Source: Candidatus Marispirochaeta associata (GTDB lineage: Bacteria; Spirochaetota; Spirochaetia; JC444; Marispirochaetaceae). From it: a stretch of DNA of 64,000 nt. How positions within the stretch are numbered: position 1 is the stretch's first letter; each line of letters begins with the position of its first letter. Below the pieces are notes generated by a model. The model was given only the letters and a program-made list of their open reading frames with translations, searched no databases and was not told the DNA's origin. The stretch is taken from NCBI GenBank assembly GCA_001749745.1, contig JWTM01000101.1, positions 372,001 to 436,000 on the forward strand, written 5' to 3'. The position numbers and the translations under genes were made by a program. This document shows positions 33,176 to 42,006 of this stretch, in pieces.

Positions 33176-34078
33176 GTGCCTGGACAGAAAGCTGAATATC
33201 GAATCCCCTCCTTCGCCCTTGCCATCGTCTCCTGCCTGCTCTGGTCGAGCGCCTTCGCCGGCGTCAAGACCGGCCTGCAGTTCGTTTCGCCCCTGCACTT
33301 CGCCGGGATGCGTTTTACCCTGGCGGGTATCCTGCTGATTCCCCTGGCGGGATCTCCCCGTCGCTATTTTAAGGAGCTCGGCAGGGCTCCGCTTCTGGTC
33401 GCCAAGGTCGCTCTTTTTCAGACGGTACTTCTCTATGCCCTCTACTTCAACTCCTTGAACCTGGTGCCCGGTTCGGTCGGGGCGGTGGTCAACGGGATGA
33501 CTCCCCTCTGGGCCGCGCTGGCGGCCCACCTCTTCCTGGCCGACGACAAGATGAGCCGCAGGATGGTGATCAGCCTTGGAATCGGGTTCGCCGGCATCCT
33601 GCTCTTGAGCCTGACCCGTAGCGGCGGGCCCGGCAAGATTGGGGGGGCGGAACTCTTCGGCATTATCCTGATGCTGGCGGCAAGCTTTGCCGGGGTGATA
33701 GGGCACGTTCTGGTCTACGGCGAACGGGGGAAGATCAGCTCCAGCGTGCTGACCTCGGCGCAGTTCATCCTGGGCGGGATCGTGCTCCTGCTTCTCTCCC
33801 GGCTCTTGGAAGGTCCCTTAAGCTTCGAGGCGCCGCCGCTCTTCTGGGGCGCCTTAGGCTACCTCTCCTTCCTCTCGGCGGCGGCCTTCGGCATCTGGTT
33901 CTACCTGCTCTCGGTTCGTTCCGAAAAGGTCTCGCGTATAGGAATCTGGCAGTTCCTGATACCGGTAAACGGCGCCCTCTTGAGCTGGCTCATCGTGGAG
34001 GGGGATAATCCCAGCCTGCCGGTGGCGGCGGGCATGGTGCTTATCGCGGCGGCGATACTCTATTTTTTCCGGAGGTAG
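33176..34078 (+). CDS. EamA/DMT-family transporter
   Basis: 300 residues with ten predicted membrane helices in two EamA repeats (ALAIVSCLLWSSAFAGVKTG; SFAGVIGHVLVYGERGK). Proteins of this drug/metabolite transporter family usually export amino acids or other metabolites. The GTG start at 33176 has AAGGA seven bases upstream. The MFS gene follows after 3 bases, so the two transporters are probably co-expressed. The substrate is unknown. Confidence 0.9.
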   Translation: MPGQKAEYRIPSFALAIVSCLLWSSAFAGVKTGLQFVSPLHFAGMRFTLAGILLIPLAGSPRRYFKELGRAPLLVAKVALFQTVLLYALYFNSLNLVPGSVGAVVNGMTPLWAALAAHLFLADDKMSRRMVISLGIGFAGILLLSLTRSGGPGKIGGAELFGIILMLAASFAGVIGHVLVYGERGKISSSVLTSAQFILGGIVLLLLSRLLEGPLSFEAPPLFWGALGYLSFLSAAAFGIWFYLLSVRSEKVSRIGIWQFLIPVNGALLSWLIVEGDNPSLPVAAGMVLIAAAILYFFRR

Positions 34079-34081
34079 GAA

Positions 34082-35335
34082 GTGGCTGATTTTAAACGGG
34101 ATCTACAGTACTGGAAGTTTTCCGCCTACGGATTCGTCAAGAATCTACAGTTCTTCGATCCCTTTATGGTGCTCTTTTTTCGGGAAATGGGGATGAGTTT
34201 CCTCCAGATCGGCGTGCTCTACTCGGTGCGTGAGGTGATCACCAATCTGACAGAGATTCCCACCGGCATAGTCGCCGACAGCTTCGGTCGCCGGAGCGCG
34301 ATGGTGGCCGCCTTCGCGAGTTACATCGTCAGTTTCCTGCTCTTTTACCTCTTCCCCTCCTACGGTATCTATTTTATCGCCATGACCGCCTTTGCTCTGG
34401 GGGAGAGCTTCCGCTCGGGGACCCACAAGGCGATGATCATGGAGTATCTGCAGCGGCAGGGAATCGCCGATCAGAAGATCTCCTACTATGGCCATACCCG
34501 CAGCTGGGCTCAGAAGGGTTCGGCCATTTCGGCGCTGATCGCAGGCGGATTGGTCTTCTTCTCAGGTAGCTACCGCAGCGTCTTCCTCTGGAGCATCATC
34601 CCCTATGTGGCGGGGATGTTCCTGATTATCTCCTATCCCAAGGAGCTCGATTACTCCTGTGAGAAGGATGAGGAGTGCGACGATTCCGCGGTGAAGCGGG
34701 GCCTGGCGGATGCGAAGAAGACGGTTACGGGATTTATCGAACTCTTCAAGTCCGGCGGGGTTCGCCGAGCGCTGGTCAACTCCAGCCTCTTCGATGCGGG
34801 ATTCAAAACGGTTAAGGATTATGTCCAGCCGGTTCTGCGCAATCTGGCCCTGACCCTTCCGCTGGCGGGGATGCTGGCGGAGAATCAGCGTATCGCCGTG
34901 ACCAGCGCAGCGGTCTATTTCTGTCTCTATCTGCTTACCAGCGCCGCCAGCAGTCGCTCGGGGCGCTTCTTCGATCTCTTCTCTACCCGACGGCGGGGGC
35001 TGAACGCGACCTATCTGGCGGGAGCGGCGGCGGTCGGACTCATCGGCGTCGGGATTCTTGCCGGGCTGCAGTGGCTGGCGGTGCTGCTTTTCGTCGTCTA
35101 CTATCTGCTGGAGAACCTGCGCCGTCCGGCGACCCTGGAGTTCTTGAGCGACCGGATTAAAGGCTCGGTGATGGCCACCGGCCTCTCCGGCGAGAGTCAG
35201 ATGAAGACCCTCTTGGTAGCTCTCCTGGCGCCCGCCTTCGGTTGGGCGGCGGACTCCCTCGGTCTCGGCTGGGCCCTGGTCTTGTTGGCCCTGATACCGA
35301 TTCTCGCCTATCCGCTGCTTAGATTCCGTAAGTAA
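34082..35335 (+). CDS. Major facilitator superfamily transporter
   Basis: 417 residues with about twelve predicted membrane helices. The MFS loop signature after helix 2 reads GIVADSFGRRSAMV. It begins with GTG at 34082, preceded by GGAGG at a good distance. The central cytoplasmic loop is acidic and cysteine-containing (CEKDEECDDS). The substrate is unknown. It lies 3 bases after the DMT transporter gene and is convergent with the LuxR-type regulator. Confidence 0.9.
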   Translation: MADFKRDLQYWKFSAYGFVKNLQFFDPFMVLFFREMGMSFLQIGVLYSVREVITNLTEIPTGIVADSFGRRSAMVAAFASYIVSFLLFYLFPSYGIYFIAMTAFALGESFRSGTHKAMIMEYLQRQGIADQKISYYGHTRSWAQKGSAISALIAGGLVFFSGSYRSVFLWSIIPYVAGMFLIISYPKELDYSCEKDEECDDSAVKRGLADAKKTVTGFIELFKSGGVRRALVNSSLFDAGFKTVKDYVQPVLRNLALTLPLAGMLAENQRIAVTSAAVYFCLYLLTSAASSRSGRFFDLFSTRRRGLNATYLAGAAAVGLIGVGILAGLQWLAVLLFVVYYLLENLRRPATLEFLSDRIKGSVMATGLSGESQMKTLLVALLAPAFGWAADSLGLGWALVLLALIPILAYPLLRFRK

Positions 35336-35342
35336 GCGGGCC

Positions 35343-36269
35343 TTATTGCCGGTACCCGGAGGCTATCTGCAATAGCTCGACCCGGCTGCCGGCGCCGACC
35401 TTGCGGAAGATGTTATAGAGATGGGTCCTGACGGTGGTGAAGCTCACATGCAGGGATTCGGCGATCTCCTTATTGCTCAATCCTCGAGCTACCAGGGCGA
35501 TTACCTCCGCTTCCCGGGCCGAGATCTTGAACTCCTTGATAAAGGCTTCGCTGATTTTTCCCTCTTCGATGAAGGCGCTGGGGCGGGTAAGGTAGCGCAG
35601 AAAGGCGATGAGAACCGTTATATTCCAGAGAAAGAAGAAGAGGAACTCCAGGGTAATCGCCGGCTGAAAATCAGCCGCTCCAAGGGTCAGTATCAGGCCG
35701 GTTAGAAATATTATCCCCGAGAACCCGATCATACCCCAACCCAGCCAGCGGCGAAGAAAGCGAATCGTATCCTGAGGGCTGAGTTCTGCGGACCGGAGAT
35801 ACCCATACCCGACCAGCCCCACAAAGGCCGAGCCGGCGGCGACGCTGAACATCCCGTAGAGGTGGGGATAGTCGGCGGCGGGAGCCAGCAGGGCGGGAAG
35901 CAGGGTCGAACCGATCAGAATCAAGAGGTAGTAGAGGAATATAGGTCCCAGACAGAGCAGGTAAAACCAGGGACGGAGGCGGACTTTGCTCGAGAGAAGC
36001 GCCACGAACATGAAGAGATAGCTGAAGGTTCCCAGCATAAAGTTGACGCCGTTCAATATGGCGACCACGGGGATGGAGACGCCGATGATGCGCCGGGCAT
36101 AGTAGTTGATCATGGTAATAATCAGCCAGAGGGTGAAACTGACGAGCACTGCGCTGATCCAGCCCATGAAACGATCGCCGGTTCGTTTCCAGAGGATGAA
36201 GCTGACGCTGATTCCGGCAAAGCCCGACGACAGAAAGAGAAAATAGAGGAAAAGCACGAGATGGCGCAT
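35343..36269 (-). CDS. Membrane-anchored LuxR-type regulator
   Basis: 308 residues. The first 220 contain about seven predicted membrane helices (LVLFLYFLFLSSGFAGISVS onward). A LuxR helix-turn-helix domain follows at about 240-305 (ISAREAEVIALVARGLSNKE, IAESLHVSFTTVRTHLYNIF). Such 7TM-HTH proteins may sense a membrane signal and act on DNA while tethered. No receiver domain is present. It is downstream of the gene for a 200-residue exported protein on the same strand and convergent with the MFS gene. Target genes are unknown. Confidence 0.85.
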   Translation of the reverse strand: MRHLVLFLYFLFLSSGFAGISVSFILWKRTGDRFMGWISAVLVSFTLWLIITMINYYARRIIGVSIPVVAILNGVNFMLGTFSYLFMFVALLSSKVRLRPWFYLLCLGPIFLYYLLILIGSTLLPALLAPAADYPHLYGMFSVAAGSAFVGLVGYGYLRSAELSPQDTIRFLRRWLGWGMIGFSGIIFLTGLILTLGAADFQPAITLEFLFFFLWNITVLIAFLRYLTRPSAFIEEGKISEAFIKEFKISAREAEVIALVARGLSNKEIAESLHVSFTTVRTHLYNIFRKVGAGSRVELLQIASGYRQ

Positions 36270-36326
36270 ACCCCGATAGTAGGGTATGCGCCGCCGGCTG
36301 TAAAGTCGACCTTAGGATATTAGGAG

Positions 36327-36926
36327 CTAAAATCGGTAGGCCAGGCCCATTTCGGACCAGAATCCGCTCAGCTCGTTCTCTTCGGCGAGGTCGGTTTTTA
36401 TAGGACTCGTGGCGCGAACCCCGCCCCGCAGGAAGAGGCTGTAGCGGGGACTCGCCTGAAAAGCAAGCTCCCCGCCGGCGTTGTAGACCGCATAGGTGAG
36501 GGTATCCAGGATCTCCTCGTCCCAGCGCATCTCTTCGGCGTACTTGTGCTCATAGCGATAGGTGAGTATGCCGCTGCCGGCCTCCAGGTTGAGGGCAATC
36601 ATCCAGCGGGGCGAGAGCTCGAAGGTCGGCTTAAAGCGGAGGGCCGCATAGGAGCTCTCCATGTGGTACTCCTTACCCAGGGCGTCCTCCTCGCCGTGGT
36701 CTAACCTCGTCATCGCCTTTCCGATAAATCCAAGCTCATACCAGGGGGCCATGCGGCGGCTTACGGCCAGGCCGAGCTCTCCGGTCTCCTCTTCGCCGAT
36801 ATAAGCCCCGCCGGCGGATAACTCGGCGCTCCACCGCATCTCTTGCGACTCCGGCGCGGCGAAGAGATATCCTGCTCCGACGATAATCAACAAGCTTACG
36901 ATCAGTACTGTGTGAATGCTGCGCAT
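36327..36926 (-). CDS. Small exported beta-barrel-like protein, unknown function
   Basis: About 199 residues from the ATG at 36926, which is preceded by GGAGGAGATT; an in-frame ATG four codons upstream overlaps that Shine-Dalgarno. A signal peptide (IHTVLIVSLLIIVGAGYLFAAP) is followed by alternating strands ending FWSEMGLAYRF, with a terminal Phe typical of outer-membrane barrels of roughly eight strands. No family was recognised. Confidence 0.65.
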   Translation of the reverse strand: MRSIHTVLIVSLLIIVGAGYLFAAPESQEMRWSAELSAGGAYIGEEETGELGLAVSRRMAPWYELGFIGKAMTRLDHGEEDALGKEYHMESSYAALRFKPTFELSPRWMIALNLEAGSGILTYRYEHKYAEEMRWDEEILDTLTYAVYNAGGELAFQASPRYSLFLRGGVRATSPIKTDLAEENELSGFWSEMGLAYRF

Positions 36927-36991
36927 AATCTCCTCCATAGGAATGTTATACGCAATCTATGTTCGATTCTGAGGGATGAGGCTATCGGTAA

Positions 36992-38107
36992 TTAGTCGGA
37001 AATTGGGTTCTCGTACAGAATACTGAGGGTCTCCATGTAGATCCTCGCCGCTCGTACGACCTCCTCGAAGTCGATCGATTCGTCGATGGTGTGAGCCAGG
37101 GAGAGTTCACCCGGTCCGAGCATCAGAGGGCTGCAGCCTGTATCGATAAGAAGGCTGGCGTCGGAATGGCTGCGGAACTCACTCGGGCGCCACTCCTTCG
37201 TGTTTCTTCGGTAGAGCTCCTTCACGATCGAGCAGAGGCCTGCCTCCTCATCCAGCCTGTAGCCGTCGGCGCGGGTGGGGAACTCTATCTCGTAATGGGT
37301 CGCCCCGGAGCTGTCGAATTCCCTGCGGGCGAACTCCTCCAGCCTCGCGGCATACTCGGCGGCGCTCTCTCCCGGCGGGATATGGAAATCCACCGCCGCG
37401 GTGCAACGGTCGGGAACGGCGAAGCCTGACTCCGAGCTGTGCAGGTCCCGGATGTTGATGATGCTCTCCTCTTCCTCTTCAATACGGTCCTCGAGGGCCA
37501 GCAGGAAGCGGAGCAGGCTGCGGATCGCTCCGGTTTCCCGGGAGGCCATGGCGGCGTGGCGCCGATACCCGAAGACCCGGATGAGCATCTCCACATAGCC
37601 GTAGTGGGCAGGGCAGGGCTTGAGCCCGGTCGGCTCGCCCACGAGGGCGGTGTCGAAGCGCCGGCCCTCGAGTAGGGCTTCGGTTCCGTCGCCGCTCTCC
37701 TCCTCGCCGACCACCAGGGCCAGCATGACCGAATCGGGTAGGCTGCCCCGCTCGGCCGCGCAGATGAAGGCCTCGATCATGGCGGCGCAGCCACCTTTCA
37801 TGTCGGCCGTTCCCAGGCCGTAACAGCGTCCGCCGCGCTCCGAGAACTCATACTGCTCGATGTCGAAGGCGGGAACCGTATCGATGTGTCCCAGAAAGAG
37901 GATCGATGCGGGTTCCCCGCGGGCGGTGATCTCCAGATTGCTGCGGCTGTCGTCGACGGGAGTGACCTTGACCGAGAGGCCGGCCGCCCGCAGATAATCG
38001 GCGAGCCAGGCGGTAAGCTCTTCTTCCCGCCCGGAGGGGCTGTAATGATCTACCATATTCTGAAACAGGCCGTAGAGCCGATCCCGGTTGATAGGGTTTT
38101 CCATCAT
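36992..38107 (-). CDS. M20-family metallopeptidase/deacylase (ArgE/DapE/ACY1 type)
   Basis: 371 residues. Zinc motifs of the M20 clan are visible: SILFLGHIDTVPAF (His-x-Asp, about residue 76), GTADMKGGCAAMIEAF (Asp), VGEEESGDGT (two Glu), and HSDASLL near the C-terminus (His). The dimerisation domain lies between. It probably removes an acyl or amino-acyl group from a small peptide or N-acyl amino acid. It follows the GNAT gene by 4 bases, giving an acetyltransferase/deacylase pairing. Confidence 0.9.
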   Translation of the reverse strand: MMENPINRDRLYGLFQNMVDHYSPSGREEELTAWLADYLRAAGLSVKVTPVDDSRSNLEITARGEPASILFLGHIDTVPAFDIEQYEFSERGGRCYGLGTADMKGGCAAMIEAFICAAERGSLPDSVMLALVVGEEESGDGTEALLEGRRFDTALVGEPTGLKPCPAHYGYVEMLIRVFGYRRHAAMASRETGAIRSLLRFLLALEDRIEEEEESIINIRDLHSSESGFAVPDRCTAAVDFHIPPGESAAEYAARLEEFARREFDSSGATHYEIEFPTRADGYRLDEEAGLCSIVKELYRRNTKEWRPSEFRSHSDASLLIDTGCSPLMLGPGELSLAHTIDESIDFEEVVRAARIYMETLSILYENPISD

Positions 38108-38111
38108 AGTG

Positions 38112-38582
38112 TCAGCGCTCTTCCTTATCCAGGTTGAGGCTCATATAGATGTGATCGGTGGGATTCTCGAAGCCCTTACGGCGGAAGAAGTTGATGGCCC
38201 GCTCGTTATCGGCCTGGGTATCGACCAGGAGCATTCTGATTCCCTCGGACTCCATCAGGCGCTTGAAGCGATCGAAGAGCTGTCCCCCTATATTGCGCCC
38301 GGCGAAGTCGGGGGAGACTCCCAGCCAGAGCAGGTAGCCGTAGTTCCAGGCGGAGCGGGCCTTTTCGATGGTGGTTCCCATGGCGAATCCGATTACCTTG
38401 CCGTCGCTCTCGGCCACTAAAATATGCTCGGGCTCGCTGTTGAAGAGGCTGGTCACCTCGTACTCGTCCCAGGTCCGGTAGAGGTTGGTGTAGGTCTGGG
38501 CGTGGAAGATCTCCTCGCCCAGATGAAATATAATCGGGAGGTCGTCGATGCTTGCGGTTCTGATCCGTATCTCGTTCATCAC
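38112..38582 (-). CDS. GNAT-family N-acetyltransferase
   Basis: 156 residues. The acetyl-CoA-binding motif A is visible as LGVSPDFAGRNIGGQLFDRF, and motif B near NERAINFFRRKGFE. It transfers an acetyl group to an unknown amine or to a protein N-terminus. It overlaps the DUF2804 gene upstream by 4 bases and precedes the M20 gene by 4, so three genes form one operon. Confidence 0.9.
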   Translation of the reverse strand: MMNEIRIRTASIDDLPIIFHLGEEIFHAQTYTNLYRTWDEYEVTSLFNSEPEHILVAESDGKVIGFAMGTTIEKARSAWNYGYLLWLGVSPDFAGRNIGGQLFDRFKRLMESEGIRMLLVDTQADNERAINFFRRKGFENPTDHIYMSLNLDKEER

Positions 38583-39616
38583 CAGCGATTATAGACATCT
38601 TCGGCAAAGCCTGCCAGGCCGTCGATCTCCAGTCTGCGACCGTCGTCCAGCAGGGCGAAACCTCTATACCGGCCGAAGAGCTGGTGCTGCAGGGACCGGA
38701 TCAGACCGAAATTGGTGTTCCCGTTCCGGTCCAGGTCGGGGATAAACTCCAGCTCCAGGCGTTGGTCGTTGGAACGGATCCGCCAGGGTTTCAGATAGTC
38801 CGCGGGATCGAAGATGAACTCCGCCTGATCCAGTTTGTGGGCCCGGCCGTCGAAGAAGAGCATGTTCTCCGAGGCGCTCGAACGGTCGGAGAAGCCGTAG
38901 CCCAGGTTGAATCCGAAGGGGCGCTCCTCGACCAGTCCGGAGGCGGAGGCCCAGTACCAGCGGTTCTCGTAGGTCCAGCGGCCCCGACCCCAATCGAGCA
39001 CACCGAAGCTCGCCCCGTCGGTAAGGGTGTGATCCTTCGAGCCGATGCTAATGAAGCCGGATGCCGGCATGCAGTTGATCTTCTGGTTGTAATAGAAGGC
39101 GCTCCGCTTCTCTTCCCAGGAGGTGGCGATTACCATCCGTTCTTGATCGGCCGGCTGAATGAGGACGATCTCGCCGCTAAGGCCCCGTTCGTCTCCCCAG
39201 GGAAAGTCATCGCAATCAAAGGCGATCAGCCGCGCGTCGTCCCGACGGTCGATGGTCATGTGCAAGGTTGAACCGGAATAGCTGAGGGTATGCTCCTCAT
39301 CGGCGGTCTCGGCCAGCCCGGAGCGGCCGGCGGGAAAGAGGCGGAGGCTGTCGACCTGGTGCCAACGGGAGTGCTTTAGATCGACCAGGCAGAGGGCGTA
39401 GAGCCCGATGTATCCCAGATCGCTGTAGGTGAGGGTACAGCCGAGGCCGGTCTCCTGGTCGATTACCGCATAGTAGTCCCACTCCTTGATTCTGTACCAG
39501 GGAGCGCGAATGCGTCGGCGGCGGTAGCGCCAGAAGGGATGAACGGCATAGCCCTCGGCGCTAATCTCGCCCCGCTTGTTTAAGAGTTCCCGCTCTTCCT
39601 CGATTCGTCTCTGCAT
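38579..39616 (-). CDS. DUF2804 domain protein
   Basis: 345 residues fitting DUF2804 throughout: AVHPFWRYRRRRIRAPWYRI, WDYYAVIDQETGLGCTLTYSD, GVLDWGRGRWTYENRWYWAS, and GFSDRSSASENMLFFDG. The family has a lipocalin-like or AttH-like beta-rich character but no established function. It has no signal peptide. It is the first gene of the DUF2804-GNAT-M20 operon. Confidence 0.85.
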   Translation of the reverse strand: MQRRIEEERELLNKRGEISAEGYAVHPFWRYRRRRIRAPWYRIKEWDYYAVIDQETGLGCTLTYSDLGYIGLYALCLVDLKHSRWHQVDSLRLFPAGRSGLAETADEEHTLSYSGSTLHMTIDRRDDARLIAFDCDDFPWGDERGLSGEIVLIQPADQERMVIATSWEEKRSAFYYNQKINCMPASGFISIGSKDHTLTDGASFGVLDWGRGRWTYENRWYWASASGLVEERPFGFNLGYGFSDRSSASENMLFFDGRAHKLDQAEFIFDPADYLKPWRIRSNDQRLELEFIPDLDRNGNTNFGLIRSLQHQLFGRYRGFALLDDGRRLEIDGLAGFAEDVYNRW

Positions 39617-39648
39617 AACTCATCCTCCCGCTGCATCATACCACGGGA

Positions 39649-40827
39649 TCAGCCCTTCTTCTCGAATCCGATCCAGATCCGGTAAAAAACCGTCAAGAGG
39701 AGGATGCTGCCCAAGAGAGCGATCGGGATGGCGCTGAGGTTGAAGAGTTCCACCCCCAGACCGATTACCAGCGGGACGAGGGCCGAACCGACGCTGGCCG
39801 CCGCGACCTGTTTCCCGATGATGTCCGCGGCGGCTTTCGGTCCGGTAATATTGGGAGTGTAGCTCACCAGGAGGGGGAATATCGGCGCGCAGGCGAAGCC
39901 GATAATCGGCATCGCCGCCAGGTTGGCAATAGCCGACCAGGGTTGGAGAAAGAGGAGCGCGCCGAGGATTACGGTAAGCATCATCGATACGATAATGGCC
40001 TTCGCATGCCAGCGGCCGCCTAAAAAGCCGAAGAAGAGCCGTCCGGCGGTCAATGCCCCCCAGTAGAGGCTGATCCAGAAGGCGGCGGTCGCCGGCGGAA
40101 TCCCCCGACCTTCGCTAAGCCAGGTGAATCCCCAGGAGCCGGCGGTCACCTCCAAGCCGGTGTAGATCATGAACATCATCACCCCGCTTACGAGGATCGC
40201 CCGCAGACGCTTGGGGCTCGCGTCCTTCTGCGCAGCGCTTCCGTTCACCTCGGCCGGACGGCTGGGGCGGGTCCATTGTCGCTGGGTCAGGAGAAAGAGC
40301 AGAATCAGCGCGGAAACCATGGCCAGGGTTATGTGATAGCCCCGCTGCCACGGCTCTCCGCCGGCTAATACCTGCCGCATAATAACCGGCCCTATCATCG
40401 CTCCCAGGCCGTAGAAGGCGTGGAGCAGGGTGACCTGCTCCTTGGTGAAGCGTTCGGCCGAGTAGGCGTTCAATCCGGCGTCGACAGCTCCGCCGCCGCA
40501 GCCGAGGATCAGCATCGACGGCAAGAGCAGCAGCCAGGAGCCTGCAAAGCCGAAGCCGGTCAGCGCCAGGGCGACGAGGATGTTGCTGAAGATCAAGAGC
40601 CGACCCACGCCGAGCCGGCGGATCAAGCGTCCGGCATTGGTGCTGGAGATAAAGAACCCGGCCGTCCCCGCCAATTGGAGGAGGGCCAGTCTACTCAAGG
40701 GCCGCTTGAAGTGAGCGGCGATGGAGGGCCAGGCGACTCCTAAGAGTCCGTCGGGGAGTCCCAGGCTGATAAAGGCCAGAAAACTCAAACCGAGGAGGAG
40801 TAGGTTGGTTTCTTTATTCAACTTCAT
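39649..40827 (-). CDS. Major facilitator superfamily transporter, fucose-permease-like
   Basis: 392 residues with twelve predicted membrane helices. LGLPDGLLGVAWPSIAAHF at the N-terminus and GCGGGAVDAGLNAYSA near residue 110 are typical of the FucP/BypX-like branch that carries sugars or related solutes. The gene lies 32 bases upstream of DUF2804 on the same strand, so co-transcription with that operon is possible. The substrate is not determined. Confidence 0.88.
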   Translation of the reverse strand: MKLNKETNLLLLGLSFLAFISLGLPDGLLGVAWPSIAAHFKRPLSRLALLQLAGTAGFFISSTNAGRLIRRLGVGRLLIFSNILVALALTGFGFAGSWLLLLPSMLILGCGGGAVDAGLNAYSAERFTKEQVTLLHAFYGLGAMIGPVIMRQVLAGGEPWQRGYHITLAMVSALILLFLLTQRQWTRPSRPAEVNGSAAQKDASPKRLRAILVSGVMMFMIYTGLEVTAGSWGFTWLSEGRGIPPATAAFWISLYWGALTAGRLFFGFLGGRWHAKAIIVSMMLTVILGALLFLQPWSAIANLAAMPIIGFACAPIFPLLVSYTPNITGPKAAADIIGKQVAAASVGSALVPLVIGLGVELFNLSAIPIALLGSILLLTVFYRIWIGFEKKG

Positions 40828-40902
40828 AGGCGGCCATCCTATGCCGATTCAATGAAAAAGTCTACTGTACCCGACCCTGTGGATAGTTCGTGATACTGTC
40901 GG

Positions 40903-42006
40903 CTACAGTTCAGAGAGTCGTGTCGCGGTCTGTTTCCTCCGGGGACACTTCTCCGGATCCTTGTACCAGAAACAGGGGCTGCACTGCAGGCAGCGGGCGA
41001 TATCGTCGCTCCTGCCGGAGACCGCCTTCGCCGCCCAGCCGGCGTCGGCCAGGATCCCCCGCCCGACGGCTACCAGATCCGCCATGCCGGATTTCAATGC
41101 CCCATCGGCCTGGGCGGGATCGATAATCCCTCCTACGCCGATTACCGGGATGGAGAGCTGCGGTTTTACTGCCGCGGCCAGCCGAAAGAGGGGATTATAG
41201 TCGCTCTCGGCGGGCGGAACGTCATCGGGAACCTTATGGGCGCAGGAGATATGGAGCAGGTCCGCCCCGGCCGCCTCCAGCCGACGGGCGGTTTCGATGC
41301 CCTCCTCCAGGCTCAAGCCCGCAGGGTTCTGATCGATAACACCCAGTCGGCAGCTTAAAAGCGCCTGGTCGCCGATCCGCTCCCGGCAGTTCCTAAGGAG
41401 TTCTAGCAGGAAGCGCATTCGGTTCTCCAGGGAACCGCCGTACTGATCTGTGCGGGTATTGGTCAGGGGACTTAGGAACTGACTGCCCAGATAGGCATGG
41501 GCGCCGTGCAGCTCTAATACCTGGAACCCCGCCGCTACCGCCCGCTCGGCGGCGTCGGCAAAATCGCCTTGAATACGGCGGATATCCTCGATCGTCAGTT
41601 CCCGGCACTCCGGATCTCCCGGCTTTACGGCGCCGTCTAAGGACGGCGCGAGGGGCGCGAGTCCCCAATTCGATTCCCGGCTTGCTCGACCGCCGGCATG
41701 GTGGAGCTGAATCCCCGGAACGGCTCCGGTATTCCGGATCGTCTCGGCCAGGTCCTTTAATCCGGGGATGTGCCGGTCTTCGAAGATCCCCAGCTGGGCT
41801 TTATGTAGTTTGCCCTCGGGCGAGACCGTGGTCGCCTCGACTATCATCAGTCCCGGGCCGGCGCAGGAGGCGTAGTGCTTCCGGTGGATATCCTTTACCT
41901 CGGCTGATGCATCGGATTCCCAGATTACCAGAGGCGGCATGACGATGCGGTTCTTGAGAGTGATGGTGTTGATCTGCAGTTCATTCGTGATGGCTGTGGT
42001 GCTCAT
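40903..42006 (-). CDS. NADH:flavin oxidoreductase, old yellow enzyme family
   Basis: 367 residues, an FMN-binding TIM barrel. Visible family stretches are LKNRIVMPPLV, GIQLHHAGGRA, HGAHAYLGSQFLSPLTNTR (catalytic His region) and YGGSLENRMRF. A C-terminal cysteine cluster (RCLQCSPCFWYKDPEKCP) suggests a [4Fe-4S] centre or metal site as in 2,4-dienoyl-CoA reductase-type enzymes. The larger C-terminal domains of those enzymes are absent. It probably reduces an activated C=C bond. Its start overlaps the histidine kinase stop by 4 bases. Confidence 0.92.
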   Translation of the reverse strand: MSTTAITNELQINTITLKNRIVMPPLVIWESDASAEVKDIHRKHYASCAGPGLMIVEATTVSPEGKLHKAQLGIFEDRHIPGLKDLAETIRNTGAVPGIQLHHAGGRASRESNWGLAPLAPSLDGAVKPGDPECRELTIEDIRRIQGDFADAAERAVAAGFQVLELHGAHAYLGSQFLSPLTNTRTDQYGGSLENRMRFLLELLRNCRERIGDQALLSCRLGVIDQNPAGLSLEEGIETARRLEAAGADLLHISCAHKVPDDVPPAESDYNPLFRLAAAVKPQLSIPVIGVGGIIDPAQADGALKSGMADLVAVGRGILADAGWAAKAVSGRSDDIARCLQCSPCFWYKDPEKCPRRKQTATRLSEL

